Source: Sindora glabra (taxonomy: Eukaryota; Streptophyta; Magnoliopsida; Fabales; Fabaceae). Taken from it: a stretch of 64,000 nucleotides of DNA. Positions 46,301 through 57,972 of the stretch are shown here, in pieces (the first letter of the stretch is position 1; each line of letters starts with the position of its first letter). Under the pieces are notes generated by a model, which was not told the DNA's origin, searched no databases, and worked only from the letters and a program-made list of their open reading frames with translations. The stretch covers positions 4,177,501-4,241,500 of the forward strand of contig CM035230.1 in assembly GCA_020226215.1 (NCBI GenBank), given 5' to 3'. The position numbers and the translations under genes are program-made.

Positions 46301-48677
46301 ATAAATTCAAATTACCTATCGAAGAAAATATCCATAGGATAACTGTATAAGTGTGTTCTTGTTCTGCATATGCAGTATGCAGTGCAAATGGAATACTGAT
46401 TTCCTATAACAGGTTTTATGTGAATACTTTCCAGAACTGATGGTTTCCTCATTTTCTATATTTGATATTATACATGTTTGAGAATGATTCTGATTCCAAG
46501 TAATCATAGGACATGAATGTGTCAAATTTCTTGACAAAATTGGAAATTGTTTTCATGATATCAAAGTACCTCCTCCATCATTGCATGTAAATAACATGCA
46601 CTTTTCCTGGTTTTAGTACCTTAAGATCTTGATCTGATAGGCTGTATCTCTCCATGTGTACGTGTTGTACACTTTTGATCAAAATTCAATTATATGAAGT
46701 GATTTGTGCATGAAAAGATAAAAATGTTAGATACAAGTGAAATAATATTATTGATAGAGATGTTCATAAAAAACTAACCTATTTTCATAGGGATATGTTC
46801 TGTCTTTGAACTGAATTGTAGCATAATGGTTATTTGCACGCATGGCAGAAAGGTTTTACCAAACCAAACTTATCAGATTTTAGTCAATTAACAAAAAATG
46901 CTCGTAATCAGGAGGTTTCATTTTATTCACAAGCAGAAGCTACGAATATTGATCTAGTCTGTTTTAAAATTTCTGCTAATCATATTTATTGGTAGAAGAA
47001 GTTCCATAGAGGCTGCTTGATCAGTTTCCAGTCATGCTGATAGATCAGAAATGCTAACAAATGGATAATTACTAACACATAGCTAATTAAATTCATATCG
47101 CTTTGCAGCCTTCAATACTTCCACTCCAGATTTTCCAGATTGGGCAATTTGTCATTCTTAGCGTACCAGGAGGTATGAACTTCTCAGTTCTCAAAGTCCT
47201 TTCTTGTATAGTTGAATTTCTGCTATCAGTGGCTTTTGTCGAATGAGAAGCTGTAGATTTGATATGAATCCATAATTCCATATTTAAAAAAGTTAATACT
47301 TTTTTCAGTAAGTTAAGCAGCTAGTCAAATGTTGTATGTGTTGACCTCTATTGATACTTGAGAGCCCCTCAAGCCTGGCTGGACAGACTGCAATCTGCAG
47401 TCTTTTGCTTTCATTTGTGTTGAAGAATCTTAAAATTAAACATGATTTAAACTTCTCTCCTACTATGTTGCAGTATTATTAACTGTTCATTCCCACTTCC
47501 CAGTGACATCATGGTTATTATCCATATTTGTGTTTGCAGTTACGTACATATTGTATCCTATGTATTTCTCTAGGTGCTTACTTGTTATTGTTTAAATTCT
47601 AACAGAATTCACGACAATGGCTGGTCGGCGTCTTCGTGATGCAGTGAAAGAAGTGTTTGTTACTAATAGTAAAGACCTCGGTAGCAATATTCATGTTGTT
47701 ATAGCAGGGTTGACTAACACATACTCACAGTATATTACTACATTTGAAGAGTATGAGATGCAAAGATATGAGGTCAGTTGTCATCCTTTTCAAAAGCAAC
47801 ATGCAGCAGGCAGTTAACTTTTTAATCTGCTTTAACAAAATAATAGGAAATGCAACAGGAATGAAATTTGTTGTGATTCAAATTCATATCATTAGAACAT
47901 AGTGTTGAAGTAAAATAAAATGGCAGAGAGACTTCTCTAATTTAATTTCAGTTTCTTCCGATGCATATGATGGCTTTTGTCTGCACAAATTCTTGTACCT
48001 GATTAATTATTGTGCCTGTAATACACCAACACAGAGTCATCTTGTCATTGTTTCAATTATAACAGTAAATGTTTTCATCAATTTATTATATGATTTGTAG
48101 CCTTGTAACATCAATTTCCTGTTGTCAGGGTGCTTCCACGCTATTTGGGCCACACACACTTAGTGCATACATTCAGGAGTTTAAAAAGCTAGCAAGAGCT
48201 CTTATTGGTGGCCAACCTGTAGAACCCGGTCCTCAACCTCCAGATCTTCTGGACAAGCAAATAAGCTTACTCCCACCAGTTGTGGTTGATGCAGTCCCTC
48301 TTGGTAAAAATTTTGGGGATGTTATTTCTGACGTGCCTCAGAACTCCACTTTTAAGAGAGGTGACAATGTGACAGTTTCTTTTTGGTCGGCCTGTCCTCG
48401 TAATGACCTTATGACGGAAGGCACATTTGCCCTGGTAGAAGTTCTCCAAGGAAAGGATAGTTGGATTCCTGCTTATGATGATGATGATTTCTGCCTGCGG
48501 TTTATATGGTCCAGACCTTCCAAACTCAGTCCTCGGAGTCAGGCAACAATGGAGTGGAGAATCCCAGCTGATGCATCTCCCGGTGTATACAGAATCAGGC
48601 ATTTTGGTGCTGCAAAGAGCTTATTCGGATCAATTCATCACTTTACAGGTTCTTCCAGTGCATTTGTAGTAGCATAA
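40380..48677 (+). CDS. Neutral ceramidase (nine coding exons)
   Basis: It hydrolyses ceramide to sphingoid base and fatty acid; plant members are secretory or membrane associated. Exons: 40380-40726, 40885-41093, 41729-42061, 45228-45507, 45602-45869, 45978-46103, 47109-47172, 47606-47772, 48129-48677. All junctions are GT-AG and in phase, giving 780 aa, the usual plant length. A hydrophobic segment (about residues 19-38, RFWTLFMLLLL) fits a signal peptide or anchor. Family marks: NMMGYANAEQIASG (58-71), VFVNLDACM, GIHTHAGPGG (130-138) and WFATHGTSMS (237-246) with candidate zinc His residues, and the catalytic GDVSPN (352-357, nucleophile Ser355). The C-terminus (from about residue 620) is the beta domain, with FKRGDNVTVSFWSACPRND. 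First in-frame ATG after an upstream stop was chosen; MRFWT at residue 19 is an alternative. The exon 4 acceptor could be 15 nt later (45243). No lesion seen. It may belong to the NCER group, but I cannot choose a paralog. Confidence 0.93.
41155..41199. repeat. GT-GC-AT alternating microsatellite in intron 2
   Basis: A run of alternating purine and pyrimidine: GT repeats pass into GC repeats, then CAC and TATATATA, all within intron 2 (41094-41728) just past the donor. Such runs can adopt Z-DNA. Confidence 0.85.
42836..43074 (-). repeat. 3' LTR of intronic copia-like element
   Basis: 239 bp, TGTTGGGAAATACG to CTCTCTAACA on the plus strand, collinear with 44917-45164 with scattered changes. 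Confidence 0.88.
44917..45164 (-). repeat. 5' LTR of intronic copia-like element
   Basis: 248 bp, TGTTAAGAAACATGG to CTCCATAACA on the plus strand. The primer site lies immediately to its left at 44904-44916. Confidence 0.88.
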
Positions 48678-49026
48678 AAGGTGGCGTCCTTAACTATTTA
48701 TAGTTTTCCTAGTTTATACATGTTTAGGGGTTTCAGTGCACTTTCTGCCTACACTGAATGCAATTTGTTGTATTGGAACTTCTTAAAAGAAGAATGATTT
48801 CACTAAATATTTTCTCGCCCTCTGCCCTTGCTGTGTTTCACTCGTTCTACAGTTAACCCATCTATCAGTTATTAAAATTTTAAAATATATATTTTCAAGT
48901 CAAAAAATATGTGGTAGTGTATACAGTAGAATAGATGGTGGCTGACAATGGGAATTGGTTGTGGAGGTAGTTGAATGAAGTAGTGGTGGGAGGCGATCAA
49001 GGGGAAAAAAAAACAGTATTGTATGG
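48678..49026 (+). other. 3' UTR and downstream flank of the ceramidase gene
   Basis: Follows TAA at 48675-48677. The first 140 bp are typical transcribed 3' UTR (TTTGTTGTATTGG near 48764). No canonical AATAAA was seen; 'AATGATTT' and 'AATATTTTC' near 48795-48812 are weak candidates. The region ends at the solo LTR target site. Confidence 0.6.
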
Positions 49027-51501
49027 TTAAGTGTAATTCCCTTACTTATCAACACCTTAATCCTCGTTAAATAGATAATTATTGCATACTAATTTGCCTT
49101 CTACTTTGAACTAGTTCACAATACCTCAAATTTCTGTATCTCATACAACATAGGCAAGGGTCATGTCATTATACAGAAAGTTCAAATTTACAAATCGTAC
49201 ATCCGTCACATATTACATCACCAACTATATAAACATTTTTTTTTTTTACTACAATTTCAAAACATCATTCTCCTCTATCATGAGAGCCTTTAGAAGCATC
49301 ACTTAAAATGGTTAGTAACAATACAAAAAAAACATGAGAAACAAAGTTTCCCAGTAGCTAGATATTACCATAAAAACATATCAAGCCATTCCAGATCCTT
49401 AAGCAAATAAAACGTACATTTCGAAATCAATCAATCATTTATCATTTCATTCCATACCATTGTAGGAAATGTGCATCACACATAGCAATCATCAAGCCCA
49501 TTCAAGGACTCATATAATTATCTAGATGGCCATCACAGATAATCGTACCTAGGCCTCATACAACATCACGCTGTCTTCTCGGGGTACTCGAGCCAAAGGC
49601 CTAACATAGTATTACACTGTCTTCCCGAGGTGTTTGGCCATAGGTACCGCACACTTGTCATCCCCAAGGATCTCAAGCCATAGGCCTAACACAGTATTTT
49701 ACTGTCTTCCCGGGTTGTGCACACAGCAATTTCATACACATTCCGTATAATAGCAAAATATACCGAAAATCATGTAAATAGAAAATAGAGTTTAAGGATA
49801 AAGCTAGCTACCTTTTATAAGCTTCCAATGGTGATGTCTCTTTTGCCCTCACTTAAAACTTCTTTACAATTTCCCCTTGCCTTTCCAACTTATCACTTTT
49901 TAGTCTATACAAATACACATCATAATTCTTATTAGAACATCATCACTTTCCTTAAACTTCATGTATTCTTTACTTCCTCCACTTAAATAAATGCATACTT
50001 AGATGCTCTATATCTTGTTTTCAAGCCTTGAAATGACACATATAAACATTAGAAAAGGATCCGGAAGTAAAACCATGCAAAACGTGAAAAATTAAAGCCA
50101 AAATGTTCACTTGACAAAGAACACGGGGGTAAACATGGGCCGTGTTCTACCCCGTGTTCAGAACATGGGGTATAATATGGGCCGTGTTCTACCCCATGTA
50201 CATTACTGGTCTGCCTTCGTAAAAGAATACGGGGGTGAACATGAGCCGTGTTCTACCCCGTGTTCAGAACATGGGGTACAACATGGGCCGTGTTCTACCC
50301 CATGTACATTACTGATCTTCCAAAAATACAATTTACATGGCTAAACCTCCTTCTCCCCTTGGCTTCTCAAAAGGAAAGTTTCATACACACTTTCATAACT
50401 CAAAATTTCATCTTCCATAGGCTTCATAACTCATAAGAATCATCCTAATTTTATCAATTTAACCAAATTCCAAACAAATCATACCAAATCCACACATGCA
50501 CCATTATGCCTCTAAAATCCTAGACTGTGTACATCATGGTTTTTTGTTATTTTTACACCAAACCAAAGTCATAGATCAACATAACAACATCTAAAACACC
50601 ATTAAATATGTTCAAATCATCCAAAACTCCATGGTCAACCACCTTTGACCACACCAACATCAAGATTTCAAGAAAACTAAAAAGAGTACAATAAAGAGCT
50701 TTTAGAGGAGAATAATTTTACCTCTTGCTACAACTTGAAAATCCTCACTTAGAGCTCACCAAACTTGATCAAACTTGAGCTTTTCTTCAATCTAAACACA
50801 CCAATGGATAGAGCTTGATGAGAAGAGCAACTTTCCCTTCTACCCCCAAGCCTAAATCTCACTATTTTTGGGTGAAAAAGCCAAAAGAAACTTTCTCTCT
50901 CTTCCTTCTCTCTCCTGCACGTTTTTGGTGCTTTAATGGAGTCTTCCACAGCTTTTGAGAAGAAAGGATAAGGAAGAAGACTTTTTATGAAGTTTCAAGG
51001 GTATTCTTGCCATTTTTGACAATTCCAAGGGTAATTTAGTCCTTTTTCACCAAAAGTAAGGCTATTCTTGCTATTTCTTCAAATAAGGACACTTGTCCAT
51101 AAGTCTATTGGCCACACTTGCCATGTGTCTATTGGCCACACTAAATAAAATCACATATTACACCTCAAATTCTTGGTTATCTCTACTTTAACCACACCCG
51201 ATTTTGTACTTTTACAATTTGGTCCATAGGGTCTCTGTCTGTTTAAAATTTCTTACACTGTCAGACTTAGACAACTTTTCTTTTTAGGGTTTTCTAACCT
51301 CCTCTGATCATCTACATCGTTTAGGAAAATTAATTCTTTTCCTACTATCCTTTTTCCTTCAGAATTTCGATTACCTTTACACTTAATTCCTTTCAACTTA
51401 AAATTCACCCACCAAGCTAATTCAAACGTACTCTTCGTTTCTACAGCCTCAAAATTAGAAATTCAAATGATAGAATTAAAAATTCGGGACATTACATTAA
51501 G
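49027..51501 (-). mobile_element. Solo LTR, family 2, copy 2, inverted
   Basis: 2465 bp (49032-51496) between perfect TTAAG repeats (49027-49031, 51497-51501). It is the reverse complement of the 31733-34282 family: TGTAATTCCCTTACTTATC at left, GGGACATTACA at right. The hairpin-module region is rearranged here: two tandem units of about 115 bp (50110-50225 and 50226-50340) replace the four-module layout. The promoter-like end faces left, towards the ceramidase 3' end. Confidence 0.92.
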
Positions 51502-51595
51502 GGTTGGGAAATATTTTCATAATATTGAGAGCTTAGTGCTACTTTTTATTACTTTTTTATTATATTTTGTTAAATAGGATATTTGATATTATGAT

Positions 51596-51733
51596 TGTTA
51601 GTGAGCCTATTAGTTTCTTGTATGTTAAGATATATGGGCTTGAGTTTATCTCTTGTAATCTTATATTTTTATTATAAATAGATATTGCCTTCCTCAATTG
51701 AGGATATGGCCTCACAATTCTTCTCTTCTAACA
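51596..51733 (+). repeat. 5' LTR of copia element
   Basis: 138 bp, TGTTAGTGAGCC to CTTCTAACA, with a TATA box TATAAATA at 51673-51680. Its last 22 bp and the primer site recur immediately downstream (51755-51799). Confidence 0.9.
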
Positions 51734-51799
51734 TGGTATTTAAAGCCTTAACAGCCTCACAATTCTTCTCTTCTAACATGGTATTTAAAGCCTTAACAA
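51734..51799 (+). other. Primer binding site, duplicated
   Basis: TGGTATTTAAAGCC directly after the LTR resembles the tRNA-iMet site TGGTATCAGAGC. A 44-bp unit containing the LTR end and this site is repeated head to tail, so a second LTR end plus primer site lies at about 51756-51799. Confidence 0.85.
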
Positions 51800-52289
51800 A
51801 ATTCTAGTACCTAAACACATCTTTAAATCAATCAAACACCCTTTCCTTTTTTTCCTCCCACCTTCTTTCCTCTTTTTTTCCTTTTTTTTCCTCATGTGTG
51901 ATTAGGTTATAGAAAATTTGGTAGCGACTTAGAGTTATGTGTTTGGTAGAAAACTGAGATAATCCAATTTTGTAGTTGCTAATTGGTGTGTGTATGACTG
52001 TTGATTGCATGTGAATAGTATCGATAATTTTGTTTGAAGCATTTGACAGACAACGGGTGGTCCATTTTGAGAATTGGGTGGATCGGAATGGAAATCGGGG
52101 GCCATCACACATTTTTGGATAGCATGAGCAACACTTGCTCATTGCTAGATGGTGTGTGAGACTCACGTTCAGAAGGACTTGCCGGTGCCTAATGGCATTT
52201 GGAGGACTTTCTAACAACGCACTTCCACTTGCGGCCTTATGTTTGTGCATCGCACCTTTTTGTGTAATTGAATCAGTAATTTGAGTACC

Positions 52290-53210
52290 TGATTATGGTC
52301 TTTTGAATTTATTTGAATTTCTAATGCCGTTAAATTTTTGATATAATGATGGAAACAAATAAATTGGACTTTGGTTTGAGTGAAACAAATGCTTAGAATA
52401 ATGATTTCAAATCTCTCTTTTATGATTTAATTCCTATTACTGTAAAAATTACTGATTAAAAATTTGATGCTAATACACGTGATATTCTGCATGGAAGAAA
52501 TCTATTGCGTATTTTTTTGAGAGTATTGGCAAATCTAATCATTTGACTAATGATCTACCTATTAATAATATGAAAACTCAATGGATTATGGTGGACCAAC
52601 GACTATTTGTGTTGATTAGTAATACCCTGAAAAAGAATACTGAAAATAATTGTGTACATTGCAAGATTGTTAAAGATTTGTGGACATTCCTTGAATGTCT
52701 TTTTTGAGGTGAAGATAATTTAAGTCATATTTATGACTTATGTGTGGCTTTGTTTTAGCGAAATGTGCAAGGAAAAATTACATCTTAAATTTATATGGAG
52801 TGGAACGATATTTATAAATAAAGTGATAGGCTTATTCCTATTATTGAAGATATTAAAGCAATGCGAACAGTTAGTTGCTTTTATCTTTTCTCATGAATTT
52901 ACCTATCGAGCTTAGTCCCATTCGCTAACAAATTTTATCGAGTTTTGAATAGTTAACTTAATAGTTTATTTTTTCTTATGTTCTTCGAGTAACTCAAGAG
53001 CTACCATTAACTTTCTCATCTACCTCTTTGATTGACTCTACTTTAGTTAGTTTGAGTACTCGAGGAGGACATAGTGGTGATAAAGGAGTTAGAGGCAAAG
53101 GTTGTAATCAATCTAATAATAATATTTGTTTTTACTGTAAGAAATTGGGTCATATGAAAAAAATTTGTCCTAAGTTAGACAAATACAACACCATCTTGAT
53201 TTGCACATAA
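52290..53210 (+). pseudogene. Copia gag pseudogene
   Basis: Pieces in several frames: QWIMVDQRLFVLISNTLKK (52580-52640) followed by VKDLWTFLECLF (52669-52705), the usual copia gag core, then a zinc knuckle CFYCKKLGHMKKICPKL (about 53127-53180; C-X2-C-X4-H-X4-C intact). Stops intervene throughout. Confidence 0.8.
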
Positions 53211-53859
53211 TACTTCTAGCACTTCTGTACTAGAATCTGAGCATATAACTCTGATTAAGAATGAGTATAATCATTTGATTCAGCTTCAGCTTTCATGACA
53301 GTCACCAATTCTACAACAGTCACTTTCTGCTCAATCTATTGCTACTCTAATTCAAAGAAGTAATTCTACTATATGTCGTTCGCATTCCAAGTTTAGGTTA
53401 GTAATTGATTCTAAGGCCATTGATTATATGTTAGCAGACATATGTATCTTCTTTTACATTCTTATCTTCTTCTATCGCTTTAGCTAAGTGTCTATTGTTT
53501 TTGTTATTGAGAGTGGTACAATTAATGCTACCTTTGGTATTTCTTTAATAAATGTCTTGTGTCTCCCTAAATTTTCATTCAACTTACTATCAATTAGCTA
53601 AATTACATATAATTACAGCCATAGTGTTTTCTTCTTTCTTAGTTATCATATTTTTAAGGATCTTTCGACGAAGAAAATTTTCGGTAGAGGATATAAATCT
53701 GGTAGACTGTATGTGCTTGATGGTAACTTCCCTCAACTTGCTCCTCCGCCTATTGCTACAATTGCCACCATTACTTCATACCAGTTACATTGTCGATTTA
53801 GTCATCTCTCATTATCATCCTTAAAGAAATTGTGTTCTTATTTAAGTTTTGTTTCAAAT

Positions 53860-54700
53860 TTTAATTGAGATTTATCAATTTACCAAACAGCATTGTCAAA
53901 CTTATGTTCCTAAAGTCAATAAGCGAGTTACATCCCTTTTTGAGTTAGTTCCTTCTGATATTTAGGATCCTTGTTCAATTATGTCCAAACTTGGTTATTG
54001 TTATTTTGTTACATTTATTGATGATTATTTAATAACTACTTGACTTTACTTAATGAAAAATCAATTTGATTTGTTTGATATTTTTTGTACCTTTCGTGCT
54101 GAAGTTATGAATCACTTTCATACTTCTATCAAATATTTGCATAGTAATGCTGAAGACTACTTTTCAATCAAGTTCTCCTTATATTTATCTATGCATGATA
54201 TTATACATTAATCTTATTGTACGATTATGGCTACCCTACAACAAAATGGGACAACCAAATAAAAAAAGGTCATTTAATGGAGGTTTTACACACATTTATT
54301 TTAGATGAAAGTCCCTAGGCTATTTTGGGCAGAAGTGTTTCTACAGCTCGTTTCTTAATTAATAGAATGCCTTCTTAGTTCTTGATAGTGAGCTATTATA
54401 TTCTCTCCATACATATTTATTTTAGATAAAGGTCCTTAAGACATTTTGTGTAGAAGCTATTTCTACAGCTTGTTTCTTAATCAACAAAATGCCTTCTTTC
54501 ATTCTTGATGGTGAGCTACTATATTTTTTCTTGTTTCATTCTCAACCATTGTTTCATCTTATTCCATGTATTTTTTATTGTACTTGTTTTGTTCATGATT
54601 ATTGGTCAGAAGTTTCTAAATTAGATTCTCGATCTTTAAAATATATTTTTCTTGGGTGCTTTCACACTTAAAAAGGTTACTATTGTTATTATCTTGATTT
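53860..54700 (+). pseudogene. Copia integrase pseudogene
   Basis: Fragments KQHCQTYVPKVNKRVTSLFELVPSDI and YFVTFIDDY match the start of the copia integrase core, and a degenerate QQNGTTK (about 54240) its Glu region. The downstream part contains two diverged copies of a 122-bp segment (54288 onward and 54410 onward). LDSRSLKYIFLGC (about 54630-54660) matches the conserved C-terminal motif. Confidence 0.8.
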
Positions 54701-55184
54701 GAGATATTATCTTGTGACATTTGATGTTACCTTTTTTGAATCAGTTCCTTTCTTTGATTCTACCACGATTACTAATCCATTACTTGAGTCTAAATCTATT
54801 GATGATTATTTCTTTGTATATACTACTACTTCTCAGGACTTTACTCTCTAACAATAGGCTCTTATCCTATTAAATTTGTTTATTATCGTAGAAAATAGGT
54901 TCCCACAATTTCAACACTACCATCAAGTGTTACACTAGTTGTTGCGTGGCCATCAACTTTGTCTCCTCCACAAACGACTTCTTCCTTACCACTCCTTTCA
55001 TTCTTTGATTTTGATATTCCTGTTGCCTACCATAAAGATATTCATAGTTGTACCTAAAAAGGTAGCCTTTCTACCTTTTATCCCATTTTTAATTTTGTGT
55101 CATATTCTACTTTACCTATGTCTTTCTAATCTTTTATTACTTTCCTGGATCATATTACTATTCTTAGAATTATTTTAGAGACTC

Positions 55185-56030
55185 TTTCTCATTATGGGTG
55201 GCATGCTGTTATGGATGAAGAGATGGAAGCTCTTAAGGATAACAATACTTGGGAACTTGTGTCTTTACTGAATGATAAATAGTCTATTAGGTGCAAGTAG
55301 GTATACATAATCAAAGTCAACCAAGATGGTTCTATTGCTCGATTGAAAGATCGATTGGTGGCTAAAGGATATGCACAAACTTATGACATTGATTACTTTG
55401 AGACTTTTTCTCTTATTGCTAAGATAACATTTGTTTGCCTATTTCTTTCTCTGGCTACCTCTCAACATTGGCCTCTTCACCAACCTGATGTTAAAAATGC
55501 TTTTCTTCATAGAGATTTACATGAAAATGTCTATATGAAACAACCACCTAGTTATGTTGCTTAGGGGGAGAAAGGAAAATAATTGAGGAAACCTTTGTAT
55601 GGTTTAAAGCAATCTCCTTGTGCATGGTTTGACAGATTCAGTGATGTTATAATAGAGTTTGGTATGAAGAAGAGTGATTATGACCATTCCATATTCTACA
55701 AACATTTTAAAACTAGGTGCATACTTCTTGTTGCTTATGTTGATGACATTGTAATTACTAGTAGTAATAAGGTGGGAATTTTAGAATTAGAGAACTTTCT
55801 TCAATTTAGGTTTTAAACTAAGGATTTGGAATTACTTCGGTATTTCATTGGTGTTGAGATTATCTAGAGCAAAAAAGGGATTTTTATTTTACAAAGGAAA
55901 TATGTTCTTGACCTCTTGAAGGAAATTGGTTTGCTTGGGTCAAAACCATGTGACACCTCTATGATCTCAAATGTTAAGCTTGGATTGGAAGCAAAATTAC
56001 TAGAAGATTCAAAACTTATAGATTATTAGG
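55185..56030 (+). pseudogene. Copia reverse transcriptase pseudogene
   Basis: Begins MDEEMEALKDNNTWELV (55212), continues LKDRLVAKGYAQTYDIDYFETFS (55343), LHQPDVKNAFLHRDLHENVYMKQPPSY (55480), KPLYGLKQSPCAWFDRF (55590) and YVDDIVITSS (55737) with the catalytic DD kept. Stops at 55280, 55565, 55580 and 55815 and others break it. Confidence 0.88.
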
Positions 56031-56189
56031 TAAATTGAACTATTTTACTATTACAAGACTTAATATTGCTTTTTCAGTAAGTATAATAAGTTAATTCATG
56101 AATTCTCCAAGAACCTCTCATTGGGATGCAATTATGCAATTTTAAAATATCTAAAAAAAAGCACCTAGACGTAAAATATTATATCAAGA

Positions 56190-56650
56190 TTGTGATCATT
56201 ATAGAATTGAAGGCCTTTTTTATACTAATTGGGCAAAATATCCTATGGACAGAAGATCTACTTCAGGTTATTGTGTATTTGTTGATGGAAATCTTGTATT
56301 TTGGAAAAGTAAGAAACAAGTAATGGTATCTTGATCTAGTGCGGAGTTTGAGTATCGAGTTATGACTCGTGTTACTACTGAACTTGTATGGCTATTTTAT
56401 CTTAGTCAACTCGAAATTACTTCATCTAAAGTTATGTAATTATGTTGTGATAATTGGGTAATCACTCGCATTGCAATGAATCTTGTGTTTCATGAATGGA
56501 CCAAGCATATAGAGGTTGATTGTCATTTCATTAAGTAAGAATTTTAGGAAGGTGTTATTAATCTTAAACATATAAGAATTAGAGAACAACTTCCTGATCT
56601 ATTTATTAAAGCTCTTCTAAAAAAATGACTTGATGATATTTGTAATAAGT
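56190..56650 (+). pseudogene. Copia RNase H pseudogene
   Basis: Plus-strand text NWAKYPMDRRSTSGYCVFVDGNLVFWKSKKQ (56230-56320), then SSAEFEYRVM (56336) and HEWTKHIEVDCHFIK (56490-56540) matches copia RNase H in order. Several stop codons occur. Confidence 0.85.
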
Positions 56651-56687
56651 TAGACATATTTAATATTTATGCTCTATCTTGAAGGAG

Positions 56688-56827
56688 TGTTAATGAGCCT
56701 ATTAGTTTCTTGTATGTTAAGATGTGTAGGCTTGGGTTTGGGCCTATTTCTTGTAATCTTATATTTTTATTATAAATAGGCATTGCCTTTCTTATTCAGG
56801 ATATAACTTCACAATTCTCTTCTAACA
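56688..56827 (+). repeat. 3' LTR of copia element
   Basis: 140 bp, TGTTAATGAGCC to CTTCTAACA, with TATAAATA at 56771-56778; preceded by the polypurine tract at 56678-56687. Confidence 0.9.
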
Positions 56828-56832
56828 ATGAC

Positions 56833-57911
56833 CGTGTGGATGCTAAGATTTAGAAAGTAATTTCTTTGCTTGTCAAAATGTAGGAGGTAATAGTGCTTAA
56901 ATTCTCACTACAAATAGAAATATGACGCATAGGTTGAGCCTTGTTGCAATGGTCTATTAAAGTTTTACGATTCTTTACATGGTACTAGTATTTTTAATTT
57001 TCTGTTTTGAATTAATTTTTTTAATAATTGAATTTATTTCATTTTAAAAGAAATGAATTATATTGTTTAGAGACCGTAAAAAAATATTAAATTCAATTCA
57101 TTTGCGAAAAAATATTTTTGTTTGAAATATAATGAAAAATGTATGAAATTTGATTAAAAAGTGGATTTTAATGATATTATGATAATGTTGGATAGAGGTA
57201 AATTCTTTTTTTTATAATATGTGTTTTATATTAAACTAGTAAGTGAACCCATGTTAAGGAGGGATTTACATTTAATTTATTGTGTAATAAAAAACTAGAT
57301 AGAATTTATGTACATACTGAAATATGGGTTATTTTATCTTATTAAAATAATTAAATTGAAAAAAAAACCTATTTAAATGCTTTTTTTTAATCATTCTAAA
57401 TTTCTGTGTTATTGATGTAATTATAACTTTCGAAAGAAATAATATAATTCTTGTTACTATTCTGTAGAGTCTGTTTGAAAAGATAATTGAGGCCTCTCAT
57501 AATTTTCTTGCCATCTCCTCTGACATTATGCGAAGAGGGGGTGGTTATCCAGGTTCGTCTGTCGGGATTACGTGGTATCAAATAAATATTTTGAATTAGT
57601 TTAACCCTATTGAGTTAATTTGTTTAATAATCATATTAGGATAAATTAATCTGTTTAAATTGTTTAATAATTTTAGCTAACGAAATTTATATTCTAAACT
57701 TATTTATAAAATTTAATTATTTATCATATTTTATTAAAAGCATTTTTTAACTTTATTTTAATAATTTTTTTAAAAATATAAATTTAATCCTTTTATCTTA
57801 TTTAGTTATTAATAATTTATTTATTAATTATTTATCAAATAAAATTATCAAATCTTTTATTTCACATAGGGAGTATTTTTTTATTAAAATAATACATATT
57901 GTATAATATAA

Positions 57912-57972
<61 letters not shown>

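Larger units (their letters stand above)
51591..56832 (+). mobile_element. Ty1/copia retrotransposon, complete but degenerate
   Basis: 5232 bp (51596-56827) with short LTRs (138 and 140 bp), primer site, gag, integrase, RT and RNase H in copia order on the plus strand, polypurine tract CTTGAAGGAG before the 3' LTR, and flanks ATGAT/ATGAC as a target duplication with one change. Numerous stops and frameshifts occur throughout the coding region. Confidence 0.92.

Noticed and set aside
57470..57590. GC-richer patch resembling a small RNA gene
   Set aside because: It contains GGTTATCCAGGTTCGTC, reminiscent of a tRNA T-loop, but no stem pairs or A-box could be found.
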